64,000 bases of DNA from Burkholderia sp. PAMC 26561 (GCF_001557535.2 NZ_CP014306.1:868001-932000); one strand, 5' to 3'; shown: positions 38,950 to 50,181, numbered from the stretch's first letter. A program made the numbers and translations. Notes: generated by a model from the sequence alone, not told the origin.

Positions 38950-41184
38950 TTACCGAGTTGAATCGTGCGAGCCGGCGGACTTCGTGTCCGGGGGCGGTTC
39001 CGACGTTGGCGATGACGCCGATGGCGCCGCCGGCTGCGATTTGACACCGAGTGCAGCGCCTATCGCGTCGCGCGTTTGCGCGAATTCTTTCTCGAAATCG
39101 AGCGTCCGGCGCGCGGTGGACATTGCCATCAACACGCTGGTGCCGCCCGTTGCCGAATCTTTGAGCCAAAACCAGAGACGACGTTCCCGGACGTAAAACA
39201 TCGAGAAAATGCCGAGTACCAGCAGGGCGCTGCCAAGATACACCACTTTTTTACCCGGCGCGCGTGTCAACTGAAACACCGACGCCTGGATCTGTTTGAA
39301 CGAGTCAAGTTGCAGGAAAACGGGCGAGCCATACAAAAAGCTGTCTGAAAGCGCATTGATCGACGACTGCACGAACTGCGTGTTCTTCGCATCCGCCTGC
39401 GCTTCCGGCATGCCGTTCTGGGCGCGCGAGATTTGCCACAAGTCCCACGTCGCGCCTTCCAGCATGCGCAGCAATAAGCCGGCCGCTTTTTCCTGCTCGC
39501 CCTTCGGCACCGATTTATCGATGAAACCCGCGATCGCCTGGAATCCGCCGACAGTTGCGCCGGGTTGAGCCGGAACGCCCGCTTCGTCAGCACCCGCGAA
39601 CAGGTTCAGCACGCGCAATGCGCTTTCTTCCAGATGGTTCTGCAGGTCGGCGTTGGCTTCCGGCACGGAACGCTGCGCGAAACGATGCGCCGCTTCGACA
39701 CGCATAGCGGGCGTTTCCAGCGCGGCGCGCAGGTTCATCCATTGTTTGATCGAGCTTTGTTCGTCGGCGGGGATGCGCAGATAGCGGAACGGGTCGTTCG
39801 GGCTCAGGCGCATGCCGGCGAGGAACATCGGCTGGCCTTGTACGTCCACGGGCAGCATGTAGTTGTTGAACTCACGCGCCTGTCCGTCCGTGCCGCGCAC
39901 CTTGTATTGCACCGATGGCCCCACGTTGCGCAAATCCGTCGGCCGCGATGTCTTCGCGCCGGAGCCGAGGCGTTCGTCGAATGCCTGACGCAGCGTTTGC
40001 GTCTTGCCGACACCGCGTGCGTCGATCGTGCCGTTGCCGTCCGTGATGTTTTCGACATTGATCGCGCGGAAATCGGTGAACTCGACGCTTTCACCCTGTC
40101 CGCCGATGATCTGCGGGCTCATGGGCGCCGTTCCGCCAATCGCGCCCTCGAAAGGCACTGTTTTCGTGCTGCCGCCGGACATGGGCCAGGCGGTCATGGA
40201 AAGTTTGGAGCCGCCGTCCTGGAAGCTCGATTGATAGATGGAAATGTTGTCATACGTGAACGGCTTGTTCACCTCCACACGCGCCGGAATGCGCTTGCCG
40301 GTCGCATGATCGATCACGACGATATCGCTTGCGAACAGCTTCGGCATACCCGTCGAATAGTAGTCGACGATGAATTTATCGAGCTGGATGGAAAACGGCA
40401 GATCCTGGATCAGCGAGCCGTCCTGCTGGTTCAGGATGGCGGTCGCGACGTGCTGCCCTTCCGGCACCCAGGCGTAACCGCGGAACGTAGGATTCGACGT
40501 TGACAACCGGTGCGACGCCGGGATGTCGTTGATGACTTCATTCGACGCAATCGGCGTTTTGTTGAAGAGCCACATCTGCAGCTTGATGGGCAGGTTGCTG
40601 TCGAGCAAACCGCCAATACAGATCACCACGATCGCCAGATGCGCCGAGATATAACCGAGCTTCGTCATCGCGCCGCGCTTCGCCGCGATCAGCGTGGCGC
40701 CGCTTTCCGTCTCGAGCGTCTTGAACTTGTAGCCCATCTTGCCCGACAGCCGTTGCAACTTGGCAGCGGTCTCGGCGCGCGAGTCCGGCACCGGCGGGTA
40801 TTCGCCCTTGTGATGGAACGCACGCAGGCTTCCCTCGCGCACCCGATCCTTCCAGCTCTTCATGTCCGCGATCATCTTCGGGCCGTTGCGGATCACGCAC
40901 AGCGACACCGAGATCACCAGGAAAACCAGGATCAGCATGAACCACCACGCGCTGTACACGTTGTAGAGGCTCAGGCCGCGGAAAATATCCGCCCAGAACG
41001 GACCGAACTGGTTGACGTAATTCGGGTAGGGATCTTCCTGCGTAAGCACGGTCCCGATGATGCTTGCTATTGCAAGAATCACAAGCAGCGCGATGGCAAA
41101 GCGCATCGAGCTGATTGTTTCGATGGCATGACGTACGCTGCTACGGCTCGACTTCGACTGCAATCCCGACGTGGTGACGCTCAT
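38950..41184 (-). CDS. resB: Cytochrome c biogenesis protein ResB (System II)
   Basis: Partner of CcsB in System II. 744 residues; N-terminal membrane helices (MRFAIALLVILAIASIIG; AWWFMLILVFLVISVSLCV), TKLGYISAHLAIVVICIGG with a conserved His, then a large periplasmic domain, and a C-terminal helix VVYLGSALLVLGIFSMFYVRERRLWFWL. Serves the cytochrome c4 encoded just upstream on the same strand, among others (inference). Confidence 0.95.
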   Translation of the reverse strand: MSVTTSGLQSKSSRSSVRHAIETISSMRFAIALLVILAIASIIGTVLTQEDPYPNYVNQFGPFWADIFRGLSLYNVYSAWWFMLILVFLVISVSLCVIRNGPKMIADMKSWKDRVREGSLRAFHHKGEYPPVPDSRAETAAKLQRLSGKMGYKFKTLETESGATLIAAKRGAMTKLGYISAHLAIVVICIGGLLDSNLPIKLQMWLFNKTPIASNEVINDIPASHRLSTSNPTFRGYAWVPEGQHVATAILNQQDGSLIQDLPFSIQLDKFIVDYYSTGMPKLFASDIVVIDHATGKRIPARVEVNKPFTYDNISIYQSSFQDGGSKLSMTAWPMSGGSTKTVPFEGAIGGTAPMSPQIIGGQGESVEFTDFRAINVENITDGNGTIDARGVGKTQTLRQAFDERLGSGAKTSRPTDLRNVGPSVQYKVRGTDGQAREFNNYMLPVDVQGQPMFLAGMRLSPNDPFRYLRIPADEQSSIKQWMNLRAALETPAMRVEAAHRFAQRSVPEANADLQNHLEESALRVLNLFAGADEAGVPAQPGATVGGFQAIAGFIDKSVPKGEQEKAAGLLLRMLEGATWDLWQISRAQNGMPEAQADAKNTQFVQSSINALSDSFLYGSPVFLQLDSFKQIQASVFQLTRAPGKKVVYLGSALLVLGIFSMFYVRERRLWFWLKDSATGGTSVLMAMSTARRTLDFEKEFAQTRDAIGAALGVKSQPAAPSASSPTSEPPPDTKSAGSHDSTR

Positions 41185-41204
41185 TCAAACTCCGGCTGAA
41201 CAGC

Positions 41205-41253
41205 AAAAAAGGGTGGAGACGCACCGGCACCAGACCGGCGTCCCACCCTTTTT
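41205..41253 (-). terminator. Terminator after the cytochrome c4 gene
   Basis: Extended stem: AAAAAGGGTGG/CCACCCTTTTT flanks GACGC/GCGTC and CCGG/CCGG, with a T-run on the minus strand. The 208-bp region from 41185 to the cytochrome stop holds nothing else that I can name. Confidence 0.8.
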
Positions 41254-41392
41254 CTTATTTGCACGCCGGTCTCGCTGGACCGGCTTCGTGATGCTTATGT
41301 ATGCTGGGTTCGCACTATGCCGGACGCTTGCGACGTCCGGACGACGCTGCGCGCATCTTAAAGCAGACCCTCGCGCGGCGCAGATTACTACT

Positions 41393-42079
41393 TCAATGCA
41401 ATCCCGCGATGTAGTCCGCCACCGCCTTCACTTCCGCTTCATTCAGGCGCAACGCAATGGTATGCATGGGCTCGCTGTTGTTGCGTGTTCCTTGGGCGAA
41501 CGCGGTGAGCTGCGCCGCCGTGTAATCGGACCACTGCCCCGACAAGCGCGGATACTGCACCGGCACGCCCATACCTGTTGCACCGTGACACGCGGCGCAA
41601 GCGGGAACAGCTCTATCCGTTATGCCGCCACGATAAATCTTCATCCCGAGCGGCACGGTGTTCTTGTCCCGCGCGTAACCGGGCTTCGCTTTCTGCGTCT
41701 CAAAATACGCAGCCACGTTGACCATGTCCTGATCGTTCAAAGCGGCCGCCATACCGGCCATGATCGCGTTCTTGCGCGCCGGCTCTTTCGCGCCCGGCTG
41801 CGTCTTGTAATCCTTCAACTGCTTGACGATGTACTCGGCATGCTGACCCGCGAGCTTCGGAAACGCGCCGCCAGCGCTGTTGCCATCTGCTCCGTGACAC
41901 GAAGCGCAGACCTGAGTGGCAATCGCCTGACCCCGCGCTACATCGGGCTTGGCAGGCGCCGCGGCCGCTGCGGGCTCTGCTGCATTGACCGTCTGCGCCG
42001 TGAGTGTCCAGCCCACCAACCCCGCTCCGAATGCTGCTGCTAATTCCAAGGCCATCAGAGTCTTGTACAGTCGGTTCAT
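41393..42079 (-). CDS. Cytochrome c4 (diheme)
   Basis: Periplasmic diheme electron carrier, 228 residues. A signal/anchor-like N-terminus is followed by an Ala-rich stretch, then two CXXCH sites, CASCH (near residue 58) and CAACH (near 161), each in a c4-type half: GNSAGGAFPKLAGQHAEYIV and MGVPVQYPRLSGQWSDYTAAQL. Methionine ligands follow (MAAALNDQDM, PMHTIALRLNE). Probably feeds terminal oxidases. Upstream of the resB-ccsB maturation genes. The 321-bp gap to engB shows no further gene. Confidence 0.95.
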   Translation of the reverse strand: MNRLYKTLMALELAAAFGAGLVGWTLTAQTVNAAEPAAAAAPAKPDVARGQAIATQVCASCHGADGNSAGGAFPKLAGQHAEYIVKQLKDYKTQPGAKEPARKNAIMAGMAAALNDQDMVNVAAYFETQKAKPGYARDKNTVPLGMKIYRGGITDRAVPACAACHGATGMGVPVQYPRLSGQWSDYTAAQLTAFAQGTRNNSEPMHTIALRLNEAEVKAVADYIAGLH

Positions 42080-42400
42080 TCGCGTACCCTGTTATTCGTC
42101 TTGTGAGAATTGTGAGGTTTTGCAAAACGACGGTTACCGATGCACTGCAAGACACCCGACAGGGGACGCGATACGAGTTCGGTACGGGCAAAAAGATCAC
42201 CCGCCGCGCGCCCCGAAATCTGCCTTCAAACCTGTCTCACTCCTTATCCCGCTTGGGTCTTGCGTGCCCTGGCTGGTCTTCGTACGACCGTCGTATTGTA
42301 CAATAACTCGCTAAACGCAAAGACGCCAGTCGGGGCAAGCCCAGTATTCAGTGGCTCCTTACAGCTCGAGTTTCCACAGAATTTCACTTTCGGTCTTCCC

Positions 42401-43066
42401 ATGTCGTCATTCCTGCTCCATCAAGCCCGTTTCTTTACAACGGTCAATCACTTACGCGATCTGCCTCCCACGCCGCAGCCGGAGATCGCGTTCGCTGGAC
42501 GCTCGAACGCCGGCAAGTCAACGGCCATCAACCTGCTGTGCAATCAGAAGCGGCTCGCGTTCGCGAGCAAGACGCCCGGGCGCACCCAGCACATCAACTA
42601 CTTCGCCATCGGCCCGGCGGACCAGCCCAAGGCCCACGTGGTGGACTTGCCGGGCTACGGTTATGCCGAAGTGTCAGGCAACGCGAAGCTGCACTGGCAG
42701 GCGTTGTTGTCCACGTACTTGCAAAGCCGCGCCCAGTTGGTCGGCATGATCCTGATGATGGATTCGCGTCGCCCGCTGACCGAGCTCGACAAGATCATGC
42801 TCGAATGGTTTGCGCCCACCGGCAAGCCAATTCACGCGTTATTGACGAAATGCGACAAATTGACGCGTCAGGAAAGCATCAATACGCTGCGCGCGACCAA
42901 GAAAGCGTTCGAGGAATATACGGCGTCCGGATATCGCGGCGAACTGACGGTCCAGCTCTTTTCGGCACTGAAGCGCGTTGGCCTCGACGAAGCGCACGAG
43001 AAGATCGAAAGCTGGCTGATTCCCAAGGCGATTGAAGAATGCGACCCGGCAGACGAGGCGCAGTAA
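42401..43066 (+). CDS. engB: Ribosome biogenesis GTP-binding protein EngB (YihA/YsxC)
   Basis: Essential GTPase for large-subunit assembly. G1 GRSNAGKST (about residues 36-44), G2/switch [13 protein letters not shown]3 DLPGYGYA, G4 LTKCDKL; 221 residues. ATG 42401 begins [12 protein letters not shown], matching relatives; a longer frame to 42140 has no family support. Single gene, plus strand. Confidence 0.96.
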   Translation: MSSFLLHQARFFTTVNHLRDLPPTPQPEIAFAGRSNAGKSTAINLLCNQKRLAFASKTPGRTQHINYFAIGPADQPKAHVVDLPGYGYAEVSGNAKLHWQALLSTYLQSRAQLVGMILMMDSRRPLTELDKIMLEWFAPTGKPIHALLTKCDKLTRQESINTLRATKKAFEEYTASGYRGELTVQLFSALKRVGLDEAHEKIESWLIPKAIEECDPADEAQ

Positions 43067-43095
43067 GCCCGCTTCGAGCGGTCCGCGCTCCCGGC

Positions 43096-43126
43096 ATAAA
43101 AAAACCCGCCGCATGACGGCGGGTCA
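43096..43126 (-). terminator. Strong minus-strand terminator without an obvious gene
   Basis: ACCCGCCG/CGGCGGGT stem with 5-nt loop; on the minus strand it is followed by TTTTTTTA. On the plus strand the A7 run precedes the stem, so it is not oriented for engB. Nothing well supported is transcribed toward it from 43126-43354. Confidence 0.7.
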
Positions 43127-43321
43127 AACAGCCTGATCGAATCCTTTACGAATCACCACAGGCACCCGCTCAGGGAGGAGAAGCGGGGAGGTCGGCGCCA
43201 GGCGCCTCACTCGATCGGTATGATATACCATTGTCTCGAAATGGTTCTGGAGCTGCCCCGCCTGGCGTCTCAGCTGGCTCTGACACGCACGCCGTCTGGC
43301 CAAGCCGCCTCTTCCCGATAA

Positions 43322-44353
<1,032 letters not shown>

Positions 44354-44368
44354 CCGGCATGATGGGAG

Positions 44369-44402
44369 CGAAAAAGGCGACGCAATGCGTCGCCTTTTTC
44401 GT
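44369..44402. terminator. Bidirectional terminator between hemB and dsbD
   Basis: AAAAAGGCGACGC, AAT loop, GCGTCGCCTTTTT: 13-bp perfect stem with A and T runs, between convergent hemB and dsbD. Confidence 0.92.
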
Positions 44403-44421
44403 TTTCCGTAAGGTTAATGTT

Positions 44422-46275
44422 TTACGTCGTAGGCGCTCCAAGCTTGTCGAGGCTCTGCAAAAACTTGTCGGCCGATTCGTAGCCTACGACGCGTGCGAGT
44501 TCATTGCCCTGGGCATCGAAGAAGATGATGCCCGGCGGTCCGAAAAGCTTGAAACGCTTGAGCAGGGCCTGGTCGTCGGTATTGTTCGCAGTCACATCCG
44601 CGCGCAGGAGATTGAGCTGTGCCAAGCGTGCGCGCACTCTCGAATCACTGAACGTGAGGTGTTCCATCTCTTTGCACGAGACGCACCAGTCGGCGTAGAA
44701 ATCGAGCATTGCCGGACGTCCAGCGGCTTTCACCGCGAGATCAAGTTGCTCCGATGACTTCACCGGCGCGAAGGTTTCGCTCGGAGCCGATGCTTGCGTG
44801 GCGACCGCTGTTCCGGCACCGGCGCGAGCCGTGAAGACGGCAAGGGGACGCAGCGGGTCGGTCGACCCGGCAGCGAGGCCCACCAGCAGCGCCGCGCCCC
44901 AAATGGCGAGCAGCGCACCGAATCCGCGTCCGAGCCGCCTCCAGACAGATATCCCTGCTGCACCCGACGAAAACAACCCGAGCGCGGCCGCAGCAATCAG
45001 CAGCCACAACGCAGCCAGCGCCATCTGTACGACGGCGCCCAGGACCGGCCAGACGATCCACAAGGCCGCTGCGAGCAGGATCACGCCGAAGAAAACCTTG
45101 ACGCCGTCCATCCAGTTGCCGGCGCGCGGCAGCAACGTCCCGGCTCCGAGGCCGATGATGAGTAGCGGCACACCGAGTCCGACACCCATCGAAAAGAGCG
45201 CAGCGCCGCCGAGAAACGCATTGCCCGTATGCGCGATGAACGCCAGCACGGCAAAAAGCGGCGCAGTCATGCACGCACCGACCACGAGCGCCGACAGCGC
45301 GCCCATGACGATCACAGCTACGACCTTCCCGCCCGAACGCTTCTGCGAGGCCTCGTTGACGCTGTTTTGCCAGCGCGCGGGCAGCGCGATATCCATGCCC
45401 GCGATCAACGTCAGCGCAAAGACCGCGAGCAACACGCCGAATGCGCCGAGTACCCAAGGATTCTGGAGCCATGCGCCGAGGCTTTGTCCGATCATCGCCG
45501 CGAGCACGCCGAGCGCGGTGTACACGAGCGCCATGCCGAACACATACGCGGCCGATAACCCGAACCCGCGCGACCGCGTGACCCGCGCACCCTCGCCGAT
45601 GATGATTGCCGAAAGGATCGGGATCATCGGATAGGAGCACGGCAGCAAGCTCAACACGACGCCCGCAACGAAGTACAACCCGACGATCGCAAAAAAACCG
45701 CCACTTTCAAGCAGCGATTGCGCGTAGTCCGCGTTGGTCGCGCGGTCGTACCAAGGTACGTCACTGACGCTGGTTGCGGGCGTGAGCGCGCTTGTAGAAC
45801 CGGCCGCCTGCAACGCAGCGCCAGTCACGTGATAAACATGATCCGCAGGCGGATAGCAGATACCCTGATCGGCGCATCCTTGCGACGTCACCACAATGTC
45901 GAACGGACCTGATGCCTGTTTCACCGGGATCCGGATCAGCAGTTCTCCACGATACGTCTCAACGTCCTTGTTGAAGGTTTGATCGAAGTGGACTTTCCCG
46001 GGCGGCAGTTGTGCTTCGCCCAACGTCGCCGTGCCGCTTTTTACGGCAAACGCAAAACGCTCGCGGTACATGTAGTAGCCGTCTGCGACCTTATATCGCA
46101 CATCGATTTCGCCTGGCTTTTCGCTTGCGCTGAATTTGAAGGCGACGGACGGATCGAGAAAATCGTCGGCGGCATGCGTAATCGAAATCGAACTGAAGAC
46201 CAGGACGAAGCACGACAGCAACATGAGCGCGGCGTCGACAACACGGCGCGCGCAAAAATCGAAGGGCTTATACAT
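44422..46275 (-). CDS. dsbD: Thiol:disulfide interchange protein DsbD
   Basis: Moves reducing power across the inner membrane to DsbC, CcmG-like and other periplasmic thiol proteins. Signal (MLLSCFVLVFSSISITHA), N-terminal periplasmic domain with Cys pair in CADQGICYPP, eight membrane helices starting LLPCSYPMIPILSAI (redox Cys), and a C-terminal thioredoxin domain with WCVSC (DFYADWCVSCKEMEH). 617 residues. ATG 46275 overlaps the cutA stop by 8 nt; a longer frame reaches into cutA but lacks support. Confidence 0.94.
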   Translation of the reverse strand: MYKPFDFCARRVVDAALMLLSCFVLVFSSISITHAADDFLDPSVAFKFSASEKPGEIDVRYKVADGYYMYRERFAFAVKSGTATLGEAQLPPGKVHFDQTFNKDVETYRGELLIRIPVKQASGPFDIVVTSQGCADQGICYPPADHVYHVTGAALQAAGSTSALTPATSVSDVPWYDRATNADYAQSLLESGGFFAIVGLYFVAGVVLSLLPCSYPMIPILSAIIIGEGARVTRSRGFGLSAAYVFGMALVYTALGVLAAMIGQSLGAWLQNPWVLGAFGVLLAVFALTLIAGMDIALPARWQNSVNEASQKRSGGKVVAVIVMGALSALVVGACMTAPLFAVLAFIAHTGNAFLGGAALFSMGVGLGVPLLIIGLGAGTLLPRAGNWMDGVKVFFGVILLAAALWIVWPVLGAVVQMALAALWLLIAAAALGLFSSGAAGISVWRRLGRGFGALLAIWGAALLVGLAAGSTDPLRPLAVFTARAGAGTAVATQASAPSETFAPVKSSEQLDLAVKAAGRPAMLDFYADWCVSCKEMEHLTFSDSRVRARLAQLNLLRADVTANNTDDQALLKRFKLFGPPGIIFFDAQGNELARVVGYESADKFLQSLDKLGAPTT

Positions 46276-46600
46276 TAATAGGACGTTGAGTTTCCGCGAT
46301 GACCCAATGTCCATAGGCCGCCGATGCGTCGGCCTGCCACGAGACAATTTCAGGTGTTTCATAAGGATGATTCGACTCTATGAACCGCGCGAGTTCATCG
46401 CCGCGCGCCAGACTCGTCTTGAAGAGCATCTGAAGCTCGTCAGCCGCCTCGACCTTCCCGTTCCACCGATACCGCGACTTGACCATGCCCAGCTCGGTCA
46501 CACAGGCTGCGAGCCGTGCGTCAATAACCTGTTGCGCCAGCACCGATGCGGCGTCACTGTCAGGTAGCGTCGTAAGAACGAGGACGACGGGCGTGTTCAC
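46268..46600 (-). CDS. cutA: Divalent-cation tolerance protein CutA
   Basis: Trimeric PII-like protein of 110 residues linked to copper tolerance. LVLTTLPDSDAASVLAQQVIDARLAACV, YRWNGKVEAADELQMLFKTS and ESNHPYETPEIV (a signature of the family). The start is GTG 46600 with GGAGC upstream; the frame is open to 46759 without an ATG in the right place. Translationally coupled to dsbD. Confidence 0.93.
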   Translation of the reverse strand: MNTPVVLVLTTLPDSDAASVLAQQVIDARLAACVTELGMVKSRYRWNGKVEAADELQMLFKTSLARGDELARFIESNHPYETPEIVSWQADASAAYGHWVIAETQRPINV

Positions 46601-46712
46601 GAAAAGCTCCAATGCAGTCGATATGGACGCAATCGTAGCACTGCAAGCCAACGGCCAACATTCAGCCGATCGGCCTGGCGGTGTGGCGCCCGAAAGCAGA
46701 TCCACCGAGCGT

Positions 46713-46742
46713 AAAAAAAGCCAAGCAAGGCTTGGCTTTTTT
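46713..46742 (-). terminator. Terminator of the ribosomal superoperon
   Basis: AGCCAAGC, AAG loop, GCTTGGCT flanked by A7 and T5-6 runs; located 22 nt past the rplQ stop. It could work in both directions. Confidence 0.92.
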
Positions 46743-46763
46743 GTCCAACAACCGCTCAAAAGC

Positions 46764-47159
46764 TTATTCGGCTTCTTGAACGTCGTCAGCTTCAGCGAGT
46801 TCCGGACGATCCATCAGCATGACCAGCGCCATCGGCGCGTTGTCGCCTTGACGGAAGCCGAACTTCAGGATGCTCAGGTAGCCACCCGGACGCGTTTCGT
46901 AACGCGGGCCGAGTACGTCGAACAGCTTTGCGACGGAATCACGATCGCGCAGGCGGTTGAACGCCAGACGACGATTTGCCAGCGACGGCTTCTTGCCGAG
47001 CGTGATCAGAGGCTCAACGACTTTACGGAGTTCTTTGGCTTTCGGCAGCGTCGTCTTGATGACTTCGTGCTCGATCAGCGAGTTCGACATATTACGGAGC
47101 ATAGCCAGACGGTGGCTGCTCGTGCGGTTCAGTTTCCGCAAACCATGTTTATGGCGCAT
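46764..47159 (-). CDS. rplQ: 50S ribosomal protein L17
   Basis: Last gene of the alpha operon; L17 sits near the exit tunnel of the large subunit. [20 protein letters not shown] at the N-terminus is diagnostic. At 131 residues it has normal length for the family. The gap to rpoA is 163 bp and contains a hairpin. Confidence 0.98.
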   Translation of the reverse strand: MRHKHGLRKLNRTSSHRLAMLRNMSNSLIEHEVIKTTLPKAKELRKVVEPLITLGKKPSLANRRLAFNRLRDRDSVAKLFDVLGPRYETRPGGYLSILKFGFRQGDNAPMALVMLMDRPELAEADDVQEAE

Positions 47160-47266
47160 TTTGAATTTTCCAGATTAATCAAGTTTAGATCCAGCTCTTC
47201 TATTACGTCTCTTGAGCGCCTTTTTAGGCAGCTCACGAGCGCACGGGCCGGTCGTAGAAAAAGCAA

Positions 47267-47295
47267 GATGCGGATTTTAAAGGAAAATCCGCATC
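47267..47295 (-). other. Terminator-like hairpin between rpoA and rplQ
   Basis: GATGCGGATTTT/AAAATCCGCATC, 12-bp perfect stem with a 5-nt loop, followed by TTGCTTTTTC on the minus strand, 28 nt after the rpoA stop. Partial termination could lower rplQ relative to rpoA (inference). Confidence 0.6.
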
Positions 47296-47322
47296 TTTGC
47301 CAGTCAAGCGTGCAGCTTGTAC

Positions 47323-48300
47323 TTACTTGTCGAGACCAGCCGGCGGCCAGTTTTCGAGCTTCATACCCAGCGTCAAACCACGCGATGCCAAGACTTCCTT
47401 GATCTCGTTCAGCGACTTGCGACCGAGGTTAGGCGTCTTCAGCAATTCGTTTTCCGTGCGTTGGATCAAATCGCCGATGTAATAGATGTTCTCAGCCTTC
47501 AGGCAGTTCGCCGAACGAACCGTGAGTTCGAGATCATCGACCGGACGCAGCAGGATCGGATCGATCTGCGGCGCACGCGACGGTGCTTCTGCCGCTGCTT
47601 CCGTGCCTTCCAGAGCCGCGAACACCGACAACTGGTCAACCAGGATACGGGCTGACTGACGAATCGCTTCCTCGGGCGAAATCACGCCGTTGGTTTCGAT
47701 GTTCATCACGAGCTTGTCGAGGTCGGTACGTTGCTCGACACGAGCGCTTTCAACAGCGTAGCTCACGCGCAGAACCGGCGAGAACGACGCGTCCAGCACG
47801 ATGCGGCCAATAATCTTCGCCGAATCTTCGCCGTAGCGACGCACATTGCCCGGGACATAGCCGCGGCCCTTTTCAATCTTGATCTGAACGTCGAGCTTGC
47901 CGCCCTTCGAAAGATGCGCAATCACGTGACCCGGATTGATGACTTCGCAATCGTGAGCGAGTTCGATATCCCCGGCCGTAACAACACCTTCGCCGTCCTT
48001 GCGCAACGTAACCGTGACTTCGTCGCGGTTATGCAGCTTGAAAACGACGCCCTTCAAATTCAGCAGCAGGTTGACCACATCTTCTTGCACGCCGTCGAGC
48101 GTAGAATACTCATGCACGACGCCTGCAATCGTCACTTCGGTCGGCGCATAACCAATCATCGACGACAACAGCACGCGCCGAAGCGCGTTACCCAAGGTGT
48201 GACCATAGCCCCGTTCGAACGGCTCCATGACCACTTTCGCGTGGCTATCGCCAAGCGATTCGACTGCAATAATCTTGGGCTTCAACAAACTGGTTTGCAT
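47323..48300 (-). CDS. rpoA: DNA-directed RNA polymerase alpha subunit
   Basis: Scaffold of RNA polymerase: N-terminal dimerisation domain ([21 protein letters not shown] near residue 28) and C-terminal DNA/activator-binding domain (about 245-325) with [25 protein letters not shown] and [13 protein letters not shown]. 325 residues. Follows rpsD by 124 bp; CTCGGCT/AGCCGAG arms flank the gap. Confidence 0.99.
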   Translation of the reverse strand: MQTSLLKPKIIAVESLGDSHAKVVMEPFERGYGHTLGNALRRVLLSSMIGYAPTEVTIAGVVHEYSTLDGVQEDVVNLLLNLKGVVFKLHNRDEVTVTLRKDGEGVVTAGDIELAHDCEVINPGHVIAHLSKGGKLDVQIKIEKGRGYVPGNVRRYGEDSAKIIGRIVLDASFSPVLRVSYAVESARVEQRTDLDKLVMNIETNGVISPEEAIRQSARILVDQLSVFAALEGTEAAAEAPSRAPQIDPILLRPVDDLELTVRSANCLKAENIYYIGDLIQRTENELLKTPNLGRKSLNEIKEVLASRGLTLGMKLENWPPAGLDK

Positions 48301-48424
48301 AGGTTTTCCTTTTCAATACCCTCGGCTCGTTACGCCGATAAGGCTGACCGGTGACAACCCGAAAATAAACAGCCGAGGCAACCCCTTGCCTTCCGCAATC
48401 AGGGTGCCCCGGCCGCTAATCCGA

Positions 48425-49048
48425 TTAACGCGAATACAATTCGACGATCAGGCTTTCGTTGATATCGCCAGCAATGTCAGCGCGATCCGGCATGGCTTTG
48501 AACGTGCCTTCGAACTTCTTGGCATCGACCGTCACCCAGCTCGGCATTCCGCCTTGCTCAGCCAGGTTCAGCGCTTCCAGAATACGGACTTGCTTCTTCG
48601 ACTGTTCGCGAACAGCAACCACGTCGCCTGCCTTAACTTGCATCGACGGAATGTTGTTCACTACACCGTTTACCGTGATCGACTTGTGGCCGACCAGCTG
48701 ACGCGCTTCAGCGCGCGTTGAGCCAAAGCCCATGCGGTAGACGACGTTGTCCAGACGCGACTCGAGCAATTGCAGCAAGTTTTCGCCCGTCGGGCCCTTG
48801 CGGCGATCAGCTTCAGCGAAATAACGGCGGAATTGACGTTCAAGTACGCCGTAGATGCGCTTGACCTTTTGCTTTTCGCGCAACTGCGTACCGTAGTCAG
48901 ACGTACGAGCGCCCGACGTACGACCATGCTGACCCGGCTTGCTGTCGAGCTTGCACTTGTCGGCGAGCGAACGGCGTGCGCTCTTCAGGAAAAGATCAGT
49001 ACCTTCACGGCGGGACAACTTTGCTTTAGGACCGGTATAACGTGCCAC
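48425..49048 (-). CDS. rpsD: 30S ribosomal protein S4
   Basis: Primary 16S rRNA binder and, in E. coli, autoregulator of the alpha operon. [40 protein letters not shown] and the S4 domain are clear. 207 residues. The start is GTG 49048 with AAGGA upstream. The 158-nt leader to rpsK carries a long hairpin. Confidence 0.98.
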   Translation of the reverse strand: MARYTGPKAKLSRREGTDLFLKSARRSLADKCKLDSKPGQHGRTSGARTSDYGTQLREKQKVKRIYGVLERQFRRYFAEADRRKGPTGENLLQLLESRLDNVVYRMGFGSTRAEARQLVGHKSITVNGVVNNIPSMQVKAGDVVAVREQSKKQVRILEALNLAEQGGMPSWVTVDAKKFEGTFKAMPDRADIAGDINESLIVELYSR

Positions 49049-49148
49049 TTTGCATCCTTAATAATTGATCACGCGAAATACGTTCGCGCTAGTTCGAACT
49101 CGATGGATCGAACGGTGGGCTTAGTCAGTATTCTTAACGCAGATTTCA

Positions 49149-49197
49149 TAACGCAAGCAACCTGTCGACGCGCGAGCGTCAACAGGTCAAAGCGTTA
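49149..49197 (-). promoter_or_regulatory. Long hairpin in the rpsD leader
   Basis: Inverted arms TAACGC...GCGTTA enclose a 12-bp stem ACCTGTTGACGC/GCGTCGACAGGT (one wobble) with TCGC loop; total span about 49 nt, roughly 100 nt before the rpsD start. A candidate site for S4-type feedback or a processing site; no ligand can be assigned from the sequence. Confidence 0.55.
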
Positions 49198-49206
49198 CGC
49201 GACGCC

Positions 49207-49611
49207 TTAGATACGACGACGCTTCGGCGGACGGCAACCGTTGTGCGGAACCGGTGTCACGTCGGAGATTGCGGTGATCTTGATGCCAAGACCATGCAGC
49301 GCACGCACCGCCGATTCACGGCCAGGACCGGGGCCCTTGATCCGCACTTCGAGGTTCTTCACGCCGTATTCCATCGCCACGCGGCCAGCCGATTCGGCTG
49401 CGACCTGAGCTGCAAACGGGGTCGATTTACGCGATCCCTTGAAGCCCTGGCCACCCGACGTAGCCCAGGCGAGTGCATTGCCCTGGCGATCGGTGATCGT
49501 GATGATGGTGTTGTTGAACGACGCGTGAACGTGAACTACGCCCTCGGCGACGTTCTTCTTGACCTTCTTGCGAACGCGTTGCGCCGCGGAGTTGTTCGAA
49601 GCCTTAGCCAT
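49207..49611 (-). CDS. rpsK: 30S ribosomal protein S11
   Basis: Platform protein of the small subunit. [34 protein letters not shown] and the end [18 protein letters not shown] are diagnostic. 134 residues; 26 nt after rpsM. Confidence 0.98.
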   Translation of the reverse strand: MAKASNNSAAQRVRKKVKKNVAEGVVHVHASFNNTIITITDRQGNALAWATSGGQGFKGSRKSTPFAAQVAAESAGRVAMEYGVKNLEVRIKGPGPGRESAVRALHGLGIKITAISDVTPVPHNGCRPPKRRRI

Positions 49612-49637
49612 TACGTTTTCCTGTAACTATATTCCGC

Positions 49638-50003
49638 TTACTTCTTCAGCGATTGCGCTGCACGACGCGGACCCTTGCGGGTACGGGCATTCGTACGTGT
49701 GCGCTGTCCACGCATGGGCAAGCCCTTGCGATGGCGAACGCCACGGTAGCAGCCCAAGTCCATCAGGCGCTTGATATTCATCGTCACTTCGCGACGCAGG
49801 TCGCCTTCTACGATGAACTTACCCACTTCTTCTCGCAGCTTTTCGAGGTCTGCGTCAGTGAGGTCTTTGACCTTCTTCGAAAACTCCACACCAGACGAGA
49901 CGCAAATGTTGCGTGCGCGCGTGCGGCCTACACCGAAAATTGCCGTGAGGCCGATTTCAGTATGCTGGTGATTCGGGATGTTAACCCCTGCGATACGAGC
50001 CAT
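49638..50003 (-). CDS. rpsM: 30S ribosomal protein S13
   Basis: Head protein contacting P-site t[23 protein letters not shown] start and the basic tail [18 protein letters not shown] identify S13. 121 residues; 41 nt after rpmJ. Confidence 0.98.
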   Translation of the reverse strand: MARIAGVNIPNHQHTEIGLTAIFGVGRTRARNICVSSGVEFSKKVKDLTDADLEKLREEVGKFIVEGDLRREVTMNIKRLMDLGCYRGVRHRKGLPMRGQRTRTNARTRKGPRRAAQSLKK

Positions 50004-50044
50004 TGTTTTTCCTCAAACAAAAAGCGCAAGCAAAAGCGCGGCGT

Positions 50045-50161
50045 TCAGCCTTGACGCTGTTTGTGGCGCGGATCAGAGCTGCAAATCACGCGCACAACGC
50101 CCTTGCGCTTGATGATCTTGCAATTGCGGCAAATGCGCTTAACCGATGCCATCACTTTCAT
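50045..50161 (-). CDS. rpmJ: 50S ribosomal protein L36
   Basis: 38-residue zinc-ribbon protein, product [20 protein letters not shown] followed by [18 protein letters not shown]. The Zn ligands Cys-X2-Cys and Cys/His ([17 protein letters not shown]) are intact. It lies between the infA remnant and rpsM. Confidence 0.97.
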
Positions 50162-50181
50162 GATATTACCCTTTTTTCAAA

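Noticed and set aside
42140..42400. Longer EngB with 87 extra N-terminal residues
   Set aside because: The extension is not EngB-like; the family start [12 protein letters not shown] is at 42401.
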